From: Umbilicaria muhlenbergii | Lineage: Eukaryota > Ascomycota > Lecanoromycetes > Umbilicariales > Umbilicariaceae | DNA: 64,000 bases | Reading direction: 5' to 3' | NCBI GenBank assembly: GCA_000611775.1 | Contig: KK106982.1 | Coordinates: 62,001 to 126,000, forward strand | Shown: positions 1 through 11,640 of the stretch, one piece after another | How the letters are laid out: each line of letters opens with the position of its first letter | Position numbering within the stretch: position 1 is the stretch's first letter | Position numbers and translations under genes: made by a program | Notes under the pieces: generated by a model | Databases searched by the model: none | What the model was told of the DNA's origin: nothing | The model's input: the letters and a program-made list of their open reading frames with translations, nothing else

Positions 1-149
1 CTTCATCTGTTGTTTTTTGATGATGTCTGAGTGTGATGTTCAGTTCAATGTTCAGGGAGCTGATTCAGTGACTGTTTAAGTAGTTAATTTTAAAGTCTCA
101 AAAGAACATTCAGTCCTTGTATGAGTTTAACTTGTGACAGGAGGTGTTT

Positions 150-1300
150 AATTTAATTAAAGTTTAATGATCTTCTTTACATCAAGCAGTCATAAGGTCT
201 GATTGATTCACTGATAATGTTTAATGAATTCATAAAGGTCTTCAGGTCTGTCATCATTAATGTTTAATTATCATTGAATGATGCTGTTCACCTTGTTCAG
301 AAGTTCTCCTATTCAGTATGAATTAAAAAACTCATTCAGTTCAGTAACATATCACTGAAAATTAACTCAGAAGGATGAGAAGTCTTTGAATTTTTAATAA
401 AGTTTATAAAATTCATCAATGACAGTACATTTTTAATCTGAGTTTTTATAAATTCTGATCAGATGTTTTAACAATTCAGTAACATTTAAATAAGCTGTTC
501 AAGATGTCAGATTCATTCAAGATCTTATGTATTTAACAGAGTCACTTTTAACTTTTATCTTCATGTATGTTATTTTCATCTGCTTGATGAAGTATTATTT
601 GTTTATTGTTAACAGGTAATTCTTAATCTTTGTTACTCATTTATTATATTTTAAACAGTCATTGAAGAATATTAATGAATCAGAGAGTTTTGATAATCTA
701 GATGATTCTTCAACTGTGAGTTGAGGAGAATTAAGTCAAGAGGTGCTCATGATTATGATTTTTTGTTCAAGGTATGTTATCTGTTACAACATGATCAATT
801 GACACTGACAGATATTGAACTACCTGATGTTAAACTAAATTGAGACTAGTGTGTCTTGACACCTTGACATTTATGTCATGACTGCACTCACAAGACTGCT
901 TCCTTCTTTGTACTTTTTTAAGTTCAAATAACTCACCTCTTGCAACAATTCTAGGCCTGCTTATGAAGTGAAATAGTTAACTGTAACATTATCACATCAG
1001 CTTGTTCAATAACTTTTTTCTTTAATATCTTGTTCTTATCCTTCAATCTTTCATAGTCTGCTTGTAGTTCATCATGAGCCTTTATAATGATGTCAATTTC
1101 ATTCAAAGACTGCTCATGATCAGTGATCAGTTGTCAGAGAGTAATCATTACTTCAGAGAAATGTTCTTATAAAAGATCAATCAAGATCTCTGCAGTTGAG
1201 GTGATTAAAATCTGATTGATCAGGTTTTCATTCAAAGTGAATTGTTCATTATTCACAGAAGTCAACAAAGACTCTTTAATTCATGAATAAATTACATTAT
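150..1300 (-). pseudogene. Ty3/Gypsy-type gag remnant (element G)
   Basis: Read on the minus strand, with the solo LTR at 782-988 removed, one frame runs from about 1,300 to 150, broken mainly by TGA at tryptophan-like positions. The N-terminal part (about 1,250-1,000) is Lys/Glu/Gln-rich and coiled-coil-like. It is followed by a capsid-like segment with YNKWVTKIKNYL-type spacing (W as TGA) and FYKLYWKFKDF, as in fungal Ty3 gag. No zinc knuckle, protease or RT is visible because the element would continue left of the window. Its own LTR was not identified. The family assignment rests on pattern recognition. Confidence 0.5.
782..988 (+). mobile_element. Solo LTR of family C, 207 bp
   Basis: A single 207-bp sequence starts TGTTACAACATG and ends CTGTAACA. 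It matches both LTRs of the full element at 45,797-51,924 in length and almost base for base. It is flanked by perfect 5-bp target duplications TTATC (777-781 and 989-993). There is no internal region, so it arose by LTR-LTR recombination. It interrupts the minus-strand gag remnant, whose frame resumes across it. Confidence 0.93.
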
Positions 1301-1559
1301 CAGTTTCTTTAATCATCATGATTAATTTTTGATTTTAATTCTGATTCTGATTCTGATTCAGTTTCAATCTGATTCAGAATTCATTCAGGATGCCTTGCAG
1401 CGGAAAAGAAAAAATGAGATTAAAATAATGTCAAGATTATGCAAATTATGAGTTAATGCATGTGTTTTAACAGCTGACCTTTAACTACAGAAGAGAATTT
1501 TAATCTAAAGAGTGAAAAAAAGAAAAAGCATCAAGATTAAAGTCTTTATGTGTATGTTA

Positions 1560-1690
1560 AACTCATTAATCTAATCATTGTTTATTCATTTAATCATTCA
1601 GTTCAGTTCAACATTCAGATTATTATTCAGTTTAATGTTCAAATCATTCAGTTTGATGTTCAGATTATTCAGTTCAACATTTAAGTGTAA
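1560..1690. repeat. Degenerate TTCAGTT/TGTTCA tandem repeat
   Basis: Short imperfect units of the type ATTCAGTTCAACATTCAG recur, separated by AT-rich spacers. This marks the junction between the truncated copia integrase on the right and the Ty3 gag remnant on the left. It may be a degenerate LTR or leader; no clean unit boundary or target duplication was found. Confidence 0.4.
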
Positions 1691-1858
1691 ATTTAACATA
1701 CTCAATTAATATTCTCTTTCATGTATGATTTAAATCTGACTTTATTCTCTTTTCTTTTGATATGTGTACATATGAAACACTACTGAAGATTTGTATATGA
1801 TTAAAGTTTAAAATGAGTTCAGTTCAGCCTTCTTTTGAAGTCACTTTTCATGCATTCA
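1690..1858 (-). pseudogene. Copia element F, integrase C-terminal segment
   Basis: The minus-strand frame carries the copia integrase C-terminal signature: IQIFSSVSYVHISKEKRIKSD followed by a WKGILIGY-type motif with W as TGA. When element A and one copy of its target duplication are removed, this frame continues directly from the integrase core at 8,703-9,360. The two pieces are therefore one gene split by insertion. The frame decays at about 1,690. Confidence 0.8.
1854..1858. repeat. Target-site duplication of element A, left copy
   Basis: ATTCA immediately precedes the 5' LTR and is repeated exactly at 8,698-8,702 after the 3' LTR. Confidence 0.92.
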
Positions 1859-2086
1859 TGTCACAGGTTAGTGGCAATCTGAGACTCACATAAAGCATGC
1901 ACTCTACAAGCGGCTTGACAGTGTTAATGAGTCACATGAAAACTCTGCACTGCTTAATCTCACCTTCATTCCTTAGTTATTAATTTTATATAGTTAGGAT
2001 CATATAACCTCTATACATTTATATCTCATGCTGTCATGAACCTTGACTATACTTCTCTTTCTAGTAAGGAACACTATAGTCTGACA
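1859..2086 (+). repeat. Element A 5' LTR (228 bp)
   Basis: Begins TGTCACAGGTTA and ends TAGTCTGACA. It is the same length as the 3' LTR (8,470-8,697) and as the LTR of copy A2 (61,606-61,833). The two LTRs differ mainly by C/T and G/A transitions, so divergence cannot be used directly as an insertion clock. A TATATAG stretch in the LTR could be its promoter. Confidence 0.95.
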
Positions 2087-2112
2087 GTTCTAATAACTTT
2101 ACCTTTAAAAGA

Positions 2113-3360
2113 ATGATGACTCAAGATAAGATGCAGACTTAAAATCAACTACATTAAACTTCTGAAGCAGAATGAGACATGATGATGAAGAATCAACAAA
2201 ATGAATATGAAACATCACTCATTTCTTCTGACATCAGTGAAGTGAACCTCATGGGCGGAGGATCCTCAGGTGATACAGTGCACAACATTAATGATGAAAT
2301 CACACAAGTGAGATGACAGTGAGATGAACTCTTAAAGTGATAAGAGCTGCAGCAGCTTCAAATAAAAGTTCTGACATTAAAAATCAACCTACTCAAAGAT
2401 CCTGCTACTCATGTTGATACCTCAGCTGAGAGATTTTTTGACTCAATGAATGCTGAGTTCATAACTAGCAAGTGAAGCGCTGATGAAACACTGTCAATAT
2501 GAAATGTATGATCAAGAATTCAGGCAAAGGAGTTGCTGCTATATTATGACAAGAATGTGAAGAAGCACCTGAATTAAATGCAGAATACAAGAAATATCTT
2601 CTGTTTCAGCTTGACTGATTTCCCTCATGAAGAGGATAAGGTGATTTACATCATGCAATACTTAAAGGGTGAATCAAAGGAGGCATGATTATGAGATGAT
2701 GAGATTAAAGATTATTTCATCATCATCTGAAATGATTTTGTGAAATTCCTGCTCAACATTATTGAGGACTCTGTGAATCATCAGCTTCACATCACTCAAT
2801 TGTACAATGATGCTGTTCAACTACCTCATCAATCAGTACAAGCTTTTAATAATTATTTGAGTACCTTGAAAGCTCAATTACCTCCTTATAGTGAAGAGCA
2901 CATGAGGACTCACTTCTTCACAAAGTTGAAGCCTGAGGTTCATGCAGCCTTGATGAATTATCAGGATCTACTCACAACTTAAAAAAGAATCATCACCTTA
3001 ATCACACACCTGAAGAATAACTTACATTTGAGAGGCATCACGAAATTGAAAGCAAATTTTAATATGACAGTTACCCTCAGTTGTAAACCTGAGTCACTGT
3101 TGAAGCCTGCTGAGAATAAGGATCATAAGCCTGATGAGGGCAAGATGAAGAGCAAGTGAGATAATAAATGTGAAAGCAGATCAGTGAAGGCTCCTGAAAT
3201 AAAAAACTTATCACACATGACTTGTTGAAATTGCAATCAGAAGGAACATTATTCTCTTGATTACTCACAGCCTGTGAAAAACTCAGACCTGAATAAGACC
3301 TCAGTTGCAGCTGTTTCAGCATCAAAAAATGAAAATGCTTCAGTGAAGGCTCTGCACTGC
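2113..3360 (+). pseudogene. Element A gag
   Basis: From ATG at 2,113 one frame can be followed through a capsid-like region (open piece 2,740-2,982) to a retroviral zinc knuckle at 3,223-3,264. The knuckle reads C-x2-C-x4-H, with the last Cys now Tyr and a TGA inside it. At least a dozen stops, mostly TGA, interrupt the frame. Pol lies in the -1 frame relative to gag, as in many Ty3 elements that use ribosomal frameshifting. Confidence 0.85.
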
Positions 3361-3371
3361 TGAAGCATCAA

Positions 3372-6300
3372 ACAAAAGTAGCCTTGAAGCTTAATTTAAT
3401 TGTTGATGAACAAGTTCTTCACAATGATGATGTCATACTCATGCAAGCCTTATTGAACACGGGAGCTGAAGTTAATGTGAATTTACAACATTTCATTATT
3501 GAGCATCAATTGACTCATATGAAGGGCTTGTTGCCTCAACCTCAATTCTTGAATGATCAGAAGGCTTATTGCTTTGATGCTTATCATGTGTGTTATTAAC
3601 TTATCAACAGTTGAGGACAGTCTTGCAAATGTGAACATGTGTTTTATGCATTAAATAAGTCAGGATCACCCCTTATCCTTGAACTCTCTGCATTGAAGAC
3701 TGAACATGTGTGAATCAACTGTGAAATGAAGGCGTGGCGCTTCAATATTAAGAAGCAGTCTATTGAGTTACAGTCACCTGATGAATTCACAAGGGAGATT
3801 CAAAACCACTCTGCTGTTTACATCATGATATGAGTCAGTCTGAGTGATGACGCTGCATCAGAGGTGCACATACAAAGTGCTGAAATAACACAAGCTTTAC
3901 CTGAGGAGTACACTGATTATGTGAATATGTTTTCAACAGAGAATGCTGACCTCCTTTCACCTCACAAGATCAGTGATCATGCAATTGACTTGAATGACAC
4001 AGATTCACCTCATGACCCTTTGTATAACCTCTTCAATACTGAGCTAGAGGTGTTATGAGAATATTTAAATGACATCTTAATGAAAGGTTGAATTCATCAT
4101 TTCATGAGCTCTGCAGAGGCACTCATCCTTTTTGTTTCAAAGAAAGATGAAGGGCTGCGCTTATGCATTGATTATTAAGGATTGAATAAAATGATCATCA
4201 AGAACAGGCACCTGTTACCTCTTATAAGTGAAACATTGAATCAGCTTAGTGGAGTCAAGCTATTTATGAAGTTAAATTTGAAGGATGTCTATCATTATAT
4301 CTGCATCAAGGAAGGCAATGAGTGAAAAATGATGTTCTGCACTCATTACAGTCACTTTAAGTATATGATCATGTCTTTCAGATTGACAAATGCGCTGATT
4401 ATGTTTCAAGTTTACATCAACTGAGTGCTGACAGGGCTTGTGAATGTCTTTTGTGTTGTCTATTTAAATGACATTCTTATATATTCAGGATCATCAGTGG
4501 AACACTGAGAGCACATTAAGCAGGTGTTAGACTGACTTCACTGATTTTAACTTTATGTGAACCTTAAGAAGTGTGAATTCTTCATTATCAAGATGAAATT
4601 CCTAGGGTTTATTATCACAACTGAGGGCGTAGCCATGAATTCATGATGAGTGAACATCATACAGGACTGATCAGTATTAAGAACTTTTCAAGAAGTACAA
4701 GTCTTCCTGAGCTTTGCAAACTTTTATAGACGCTTTATTAAGTGCTATTCACAAGTTGCAGCCCCCTTGACAAATCTTATGAAAGGTAGCAAGAATGAAA
4801 AGAAGTTTAAGTCTTTTAAATTCTCACATGATGCAAAGGAGGTGTTTGACTGCCTCTGTGAAGCTTTTATGACAGCATCTATCCTGATTCACTTTAATCT
4901 GAAGTTACAAATACAGGTGAAAACTGATGTGTTAATCATTAAGCTCACTGATATCCTGTCTCAGCTGTTGAATAATGAGAAGTGACATTTAATTGTGTTC
5001 TGATTGAGAAAGCTGTCTCCTTCAGAGACCTGATATGAAACTCATGATCAGGAGCTTCTTGCCATCATTATAATGTTTAAACACTGACGACACTACCTTG
5101 AAGGCAGTTGTCATACCATAGAGGTATTGATTAATCATAACAATTTATGAGGATTTATGAACGTGAAGGAATTGAATGATAAGCAAGCATGATGAGCAAT
5201 GAAGTTCACTGCTTTTGATTTCAATATCTTGCATCAGTCTGGAAAGATCAACCCTACTGATGTGTCATCAAGGTGATCAGACTACAGGGATGTCAAAAAG
5301 ATGAGTGAAATTATGAAGAAATTACTCTCAACACTTCAGAGAAAGTTAATCACTCTTGTAAATGTATTCTCACTCAGATATGCCTCTATTGTGAGGCAGC
5401 TGCTTGCAGGGGTGAGGAGAATGACTGAGATTAAAGACCTTAAACTTCAGAAAGAATGCTGAAGGAGTGACAGCAAAACATCTGCTCATGATGACTGTGA
5501 CATAACTGTGAAACAGCTTAACCCTGTCACTGAAACTGTTGATTGCAAACAACTCATTTCACATGTGATGATAAGAGATCTTGTCATTCATGAAACAGCT
5601 GATGAAAGCCTGAGTTTACCCTTAAGGAATTTGATTCAAACTCTACAAAATGATGATTCATTTGTAGAAGCGACACGCAACACTGATTGTACATCAGTGA
5701 AGTGCAAGGTTAAAGTTGAAAGTCTCTGAAGATTTAACTCTGAAGGCCTTTTATTTCATGAGGAATAAATATACATTCTGAAAGAAGAGTCTGTAAGGGC
5801 AGAGATCTTGAAACATCATCATGATGATGCCTTGACAAGGCATTTCAGGGTAGAAAGAACCCTTGAATTAATTAACTGCAAATATTATTGAATTGATATG
5901 AGTCAAGATGTTAAAGACTATGTTGCGTCATGTGACATCTGTCAAAAAGTGAAAGTGCTTAAACATCATCCCTATGATGAGCTACAGGCGTTGCCTCAGC
6001 CAGAAGAATCATGACAGCAAGTTACAATGAATTTTATCACTGACTTGCTGTTAAGTAAGTGCAAGGGTTGCGTCTATGATGTGATCTTAATGATTATGAA
6101 TTGATACACAAAAATTGCTCAATACATTCAAATCATGAAAATGATTACAGCAACAGAGTTGACTGACTTGTTCTATGAGGAAATAATATGCTGATTCAAT
6201 GTATCAAAAGGGGCTGTCTCTGATCAGAGATCAGTTTTCACAAGCGCTTTCTGATTGAAAATGTGCTACTATTTAAGGATGAAGTATCAACTAAGCACTG

Positions 6301-7109
6301 CCTTTCATCTGCAAACAGATGAACAGACAGAATGATAAAATTAAACCTTGAAACATTACCTTCACTGTTATTACTCAGATGAACAAGACAACTGAATGAA
6401 CCTTTTACCCCTGACAGAATTCACTTACAATAATGAAACACAGACATCAATAAGGTGCAGTTCTTTCTATGTCATGTATACTTATCATTCAGAAGTAAGA
6501 TTCAAAGTTGAGGATGACTTCAGGAAAGAAGAGGTACCTGCAGTTAAAGATTAAATGAAATGATTTCATGACATACAGGAAGCGCTGTCACAACAATAAG
6601 AAAATGTAATTAATTCTTAAGCAAAATATTATGATGTTAAACATAAACTCAAGACCTATAATGTGAGAGACTTGATAATGTTATTCATGAAGAACTTACA
6701 ACAGAAGCGCCTGAGCAGGAAACTGTCTCACAAATTCATTAAATCATTTCAAGTTGAAGACTTAATAGGGAAGCAGGCTTACAGGTTAACTTTACTGCTC
6801 ATTTACAAAATTTATAATGTCTTTCACATCTCTTACCTGAAGTCATATCAGTGCAGAGCTGATGACAACTTCAAATCATTACTGTCACCTTCAGAGCTAA
6901 TTGATGATGAAGAAGAATATAAAGTTGAAGAGATTTTAAACTGCTGAAAATCCAGGAATGAAATCCTGTACAAAGTGAGATGAAAGGGTTGATCAGAAGA
7001 ATATGATCAATGAGTGTCAAAGAAGAACTTAAAAGGTGTGCAGGAAATGTGTGCAGCCTTTAACAATGAATTAAAAGAGCGTAAGAAGAAGTGATCTAGA
7101 AAGACTTAA
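3372..7109 (+). pseudogene. Element A pol: PR-RT-RNaseH-IN-chromodomain
   Basis: One frame holds all domains. The protease motif at about 3,450 reads LLNTGAEVNV (DTGA changed to NTGA). RT at 3,900-4,750 includes an IDY-stop-GLNK block and YLNDILIYS (YLDD changed to YLND). RNase H lies at about 4,770-5,280. Integrase follows with an HH/CC region near 5,810-5,950, the DD(35)E part near 6,020-6,330 and a GPY-like tail. A chromodomain at about 6,911-7,060 has its KGW/WKGY aromatic positions turned into TGA. The stop is at 7,107-7,109. Catalytic Asp loss plus many TGA codons make it dead. Confidence 0.93.
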
Positions 7110-7520
7110 TTAACATCATAAGAACACTCTTTCCTGATTTTCCTCAAGGGATTTTACAGGTTTTATTGAGGCCTTATAAGTGATCTACGGCAAGGGTCAA
7201 GGATGACAAGTTCACTAAAGAAGATGAATCATCAGCAAGGCACACAGAAAACATAATATTATTACTGCTGTAGCAGTGTACCTGACCAGGGTCAAAGGAA
7301 AAAGAAATTATCATACAAGATCAGCAAACTGCTGACAAAACATTATTTATTTATCTTTATCATCATCATTCTTCTTCTCATCTTTGTCACTCTCCTCTGA
7401 TTCCTCTGACCCCTCTGACTCAAAAGGAGAGAAATCTCTGTTGTTGTCATCATTATTGTTGTTGACAATGGCAGGCAAATGCTTTTAAAATAGAATGCAC
7501 ATTAACTGTTCATAACTGTC

Positions 7521-8100
7521 ATGTCAGAGGTGAAGAGAAGGGGATCAAACTGAATATCACATGATATTCAGGATACCTTTAAATGCATTGTTGATGCATT
7601 TAATCTGCTTAAGAAGCAGGAGACTGACCTTGATAATAAACTTCAATTTAAACAGCTTCTGATGACAGCTGACAACATGAAGATGTGCTGTAATCTTCTT
7701 GTTATAACACTTTTGACGCGCCTTGAGAGCGGCCAGGAGAGCAGATGAAGGAGTGTTGATATTAACTCTGTTAATCAAGTGAATTAATGTGTTTATCTTG
7801 CAGATGAACTGCGCGGGGACCTTGAATCATCAGTGAAGTACAACAAGTGAGCATGTTAAACTTACTGAAAGACAAGCTTTGTGAAGGTTTGCGCAGTATA
7901 TACACTTAACATTCACATGAGTATTGCAAACCTGCGTGATATCTTCAGTGAAACAGTGACTGCATCAGAGGCAAAATGATTCAATGAGGCGTGCATGAGG
8001 GCCTGTGAAGCGCTTGACAATGAGTGAGCGCTATATGATGTCATGCATTAATCATGCATGTGTGAAGCCTGTTTCTCTGACTTACAGGCATAATGACTGA
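7521..8100 (+). pseudogene. Extra reading frame between pol and 3' LTR of element A
   Basis: From ATG at 7,521 a frame starting MSEVKRRGSN runs for about 190 codons. Nearly all of its stops are TGA, the same W-to-stop decay as in pol, which argues that it was coding. It contains helical stretches (DIQDTFKCIVDAFNLLKKQE) and several Cys (CMRACEA, CMCEACFSDL). It has no similarity I recognise to envelope, protease inhibitor or host genes. It may continue to about 8,200. It lies 412 bp after the pol stop, on the same strand. Confidence 0.55.
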
Positions 8101-8455
8101 TGTTGTAATGATGAAGATGATGCATCTTGAGGGTGTGTTGATGATGTTACAGTGATGAGTCACTGCTCTGACAAAAGTTGACGACAGAAGGCTGAGGAGT
8201 TGACAGTATTTATATTTTAAAGCTCTTGTTGTGATATCATCACCTGAGGCCTTGATTATGTTATCATAGTGCTGTCACACTTATGCTATCATGACTCTGC
8301 TGCTGTCTCTTCACTCCTCAGAGTTTTCACTGTCATGTGACAAGCTCATCTTGTTATCATCTCACTTAGTCAGTGCTGACACTGTGTCACTGATTCAACT
8401 GTTAATTGAGCCTTTTAACATTCACTCACCTTTCTGCGCCGGAGGGCTGCTGCAT

Positions 8456-8469
8456 AAGAGGGAGGCAAT
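8456..8469 (+). other. Polypurine tract of element A
   Basis: AAGAGGGAGGCAAT lies directly before the 3' LTR start, in the position and composition expected for the plus-strand primer. Confidence 0.75.
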
Positions 8470-8697
8470 TGTCACAGGTTAATGACAATCTGAGATTCAT
8501 GTAAAGCATGCGCCCTACAAGTGACTTAACAGCATTAATGAGTCACATGAAAACTCTGCACTGCTTGATCTCACCTTCATTTCTTAGTTATTAGTTTTAT
8601 ATAGTTAAGATCATATAACCTTTATACATTTATATCTCATGCTGTCATGAACCTTGACTATACTTCTCTTTCTAGTAAGGAACGCTATAGTCTGACA
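8470..8697 (+). repeat. Element A 3' LTR (228 bp)
   Basis: Starts TGTCACAGGTTAATG and ends TAGTCTGACA. It is co-linear with 1,859-2,086. The right target duplication ATTCA follows at 8,698-8,702. Confidence 0.95.
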
Positions 8698-10659
8698 ATT
8701 CATGAGTAAGTGATTTCATATGTAGTTCATAATATTCATGACTTCAGCTCAGAAATAATTAAACAGTTTATTATTTAATAACATGACATCTTTCATCATA
8801 TGAAGTGTACATTAATATTATTTTAATATAAAGTTGTGTTCTGATGTGTACAGTACTGAATATTTCAGAGTGATATCATGATTCATGCAGAAATTTTTTA
8901 TAATTTAACTTATGAACTCTCCTCTTCTGTTAATATGTAAGTGAATGAACTTTATTTCAGCTTCTTTCTCAATCAACTTCAATCATTTTTTAAATCACTT
9001 AAAGTATTGATTTTTATTCTTTAAAAACATGATTCAAGACTTCTGAGTGAAGTCATTCACTAAGATGACTGCATATGAACTATCATCAAAGGATGATGAA
9101 TCATGTGAGTTTTAAAAATCTGAATGTACTCACTTCAACTTCTTGATGATAAGTTTCATGAGTTCATGATGAATGACTCTTGTCTGCTTACTGATCACAC
9201 AAGACTTACATATTTCAGGAACTACCTCATATGAAATGTCAATAAAGACATTAAATGTTAAGATGTCATTAATGTTCCTTGATTACTCATTATTAAAGGT
9301 GAGTAAGACAGTTGACTCAGCAGATGTGATGTTTTTAATTTTTAACTTAATGATGATCTTATTAACTTACTTGATTCATATGAGACCTGCATGAGCTAAG
9401 TGTTGATGATATAAGTTCAGTTTAAAAGTTGAACTGCATTTATATGTAGTTTTTTTTCTGACAGCTAAACTCATTCTGATCTGTATGATATTTAAAATAT
9501 AAAGATTTTCAACTTTTAAAGCTTTTTTTATGAGTGTGTTGCTGCATTCAAAAATCATTTTGATTTTATTATTATGATAAGTGATTTCACTTCAACTGAG
9601 TTATCTCAAAGACAAAAGATTTATGTCACATTGAGAAACATAAACAACATCTTTAATCTGCATCAACTTATTAATTGATGTTCACAGTTAAATGATGTTT
9701 TTTTCAGTTGCTGTTATTGTTCCTCTGTTAGCAATGCTGAAAGTTTGATGATGAGGTTTCATGTGAGTAAACAGATGTCACTGATTTGTAACATGTGAAA
9801 ACACTTCAGAGTTAATATATTAATTGTATGAGTTGACCTTGAAGCTTGTGAGCATGATAAGTTGTTTATTTTCAGTTAATTCTTCATCACTGTTCTCATT
9901 ACTGTTATACTCAGTCATTACTGCTGCTCAGTGTTTTAACTGTTTATTAAATTCATGACTGTTGTTAGCTGCTTTCTGCTTTTTATACAGTTTATTGTTC
10001 TTTTTATATAATTTTTTATTTTCATCACTTCTTCTTATCCTGCAGTCTTTGACAAAGTGGTCAAGTTTGTCACAGTTATGACAGTTAACTTCACTTATAA
10101 ATCTTCATTAATTTTATATGAACAGGGTTGTGTCTTTCTTCTGACTTACTTCAAGGTCTGACTTGATGCAGGCTTCTTCAAGGTCAGAATTTGCTGTGTG
10201 TCATTTAATGTGATTTCACTTTAATTCAAAAGATGATTCTTATGAGTGTTATATTCCTCTGAAAGATCTTCAAGGATTAATATTAACATGATGTCACTTC
10301 AGATATCTCATATGAATGTGTTACTTCTCATGAAAGCAGCTTTGATCTTCTTTATGAAGCTTGTGACTTCTTCAAAATATGTGTTAATGAATTTCTCATG
10401 TCCTTGAGTTTTGAATTTGAATGAGTGTGTTAACAGGAATTAAAGATCAGCATAAATGACTTCTTGATTAATCTGAGAACATGCTTTCTTGAGTTTATCT
10501 CATATCTTCTTTGAATCATTCATATTCTTCACATTCTTGAATAAATCATCATTTAATTCACTCTTGATGATTTTTACAGCTTCAGCAGACTTCTTCTTGA
10601 AGACAGTGATTTGAGCTGAGTCTGTTGAACTTATATGAATTTTAGAGACAATATCTTAA
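8698..10659 (-). pseudogene. Copia element F: gag to integrase, interrupted
   Basis: The minus strand reads a Ty1/copia polyprotein. Gag lies at 10,659-10,090 (NMNDSKKI-stop-DKLKKACSQ, EEYNTHKNHLL) and a zinc knuckle at 10,083-10,042 (CHNCDKLDHFVKDC, complete). A protease-like segment is at about 9,770-9,640 and the GAG-pre-integrase motif LYHQHLAHAGL at about 9,410. The integrase core (VHSDF, VILVNDFT) lies at 9,360-8,703. Stops are almost all TGA at W or R positions. The frame continues leftward at 1,858 after removal of element A, and rightward at 17,259 after removal of element D1. Confidence 0.88.
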
Positions 10660-11093
10660 TGTAACAGGTGATGTCATAGTGACAGAGATAATACAATCAT
10701 TCAGTGAATTATATCAAGGTACAATCAACCACGTCACAGGTATGATTATACCACTTGATCACATGTAGACTTGAATAAGACTGAAGGTTGTAAACTTATG
10801 AGATTACATTTGATACATGAGTTGAGCATGAGCTTCTAACTATGAATCTACCTGTGATTATATAGTACTTTAAAAGACTCATGTGTGATCATACTGCTCT
10901 GCATGTGTAACTTTACTGCTCAGGGTGCTCATGCCCTGAGCATCATGAGCAGTCAGATGCTCAAGGTGCTCATGTTTTAAACATTATGAGCAGTTAAGTG
11001 CTTGAGGTGCTCATGTTTTAAGCATCATGAGCAGTATCACATGTACGCCTGCTATGTGTATCAATCAGGTATCATTTAATGAGAGGTGTAACA
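10660..11093 (-). repeat. D1 left (3') LTR, 434 bp, with internal 41-bp repeats
   Basis: Plus-strand termini are TGTAACAGG and GGTGTAACA. It holds three tandem units of about 41 bp (10,918-11,032) built on GGTGCTCATG...GAGCATCATGAGC. A perfect 8-bp-arm palindrome (GCTCAGGG/CCCTGAGC) lies at 10,918-10,941. Confidence 0.93.
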
Positions 11094-11640
11094 CTAGCTT
11101 CCTCCTCAACATTTTCATCCTCAAAAACTCAACCTTCCTCATGCCTTCATTCAGTATCAGAAAGAAGAAGTCATCTACTTCTCATCATTCTCATTTGACT
11201 GATTCAATCACTGAGAATGAGAGGATTGTCATGTGAACATGTAGTCACTGCTTAACTGATGATAAGGAGTGCAAGATGTTAAATAATTGTGATAAGTATG
11301 ACATCTGCATTCAGCTGAGCATCTCTTGTGACTTGTTCATATCCCTGAAGGAGATCAACAAGGTGAGTGTGAAGATTCATCATTTAAAAAAGGAAAAGGA
11401 TGCCATTACAACACAAAAGTGAGAGATAAGAGTGAAGAAAGAGAGACTTCACAAACAAATCACTTTCTTGAGAAAGAAGCAGTCAGACTTGATCTGTATT
11501 AAACTTCAAAACATTGAAGAGCTGAAGGTGAACAAGCATGTGACTGTTATAACTGCTGATCCTTTTAACAGGCCTTCACTCAACTTCCTCATGCTTGAAG
11601 TTTTTAATCTTGATGACATGAACTGACTTTCTGCAGGTTT
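11094..11640 (+). pseudogene. Antisense Zn2Cys6-like/coiled-coil frame in element D1
   Basis: On the strand opposite to pol, one frame (11,027-11,626 and a little beyond, with only TGA breaks) encodes a Ser/Lys-rich N-terminus (SIRKKKSSTSHHSH), then a Cys cluster near 11,237-11,330, then a charged helical stretch (KEINKVSVKIHHLKKEKD and LRKKQSD) typical of a coiled coil. Comparing D1 with D2 gives the spacing C-x2-C-x6-C-x8-C-x2-C-x6-C, which fits the fungal binuclear-cluster pattern; one Cys is lost in each copy. I recall similar frames near fungal Ty3 elements but cannot name a family. It lies beside the 3' LTR, tail to tail with pol. Confidence 0.6.

Larger units (their letters stand above)
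1859..8697 (+). mobile_element. Full-length Ty3 chromovirus, family A, 6.84 kb
   Basis: Two 228-bp LTRs, perfect 5-bp target duplications, gag, and a protease-RT-RNaseH-integrase-chromodomain order define a complete but dead Ty3-type retrotransposon. It lies inside the copia integrase gene. A second copy with the same LTR length starts at 61,606. The internal region also holds an unusual frame between pol and the 3' LTR. All coding parts carry many TGA codons where TGG is expected, so no functional protein can be made. Confidence 0.95.

Noticed and set aside
7320-7450. Acidic Ser/Asp/Glu-rich minus-strand frame in element A
   Set aside because: Short, within an AT/CT-rich run, and in conflict with the better supported plus-strand frame beginning at 7,521.
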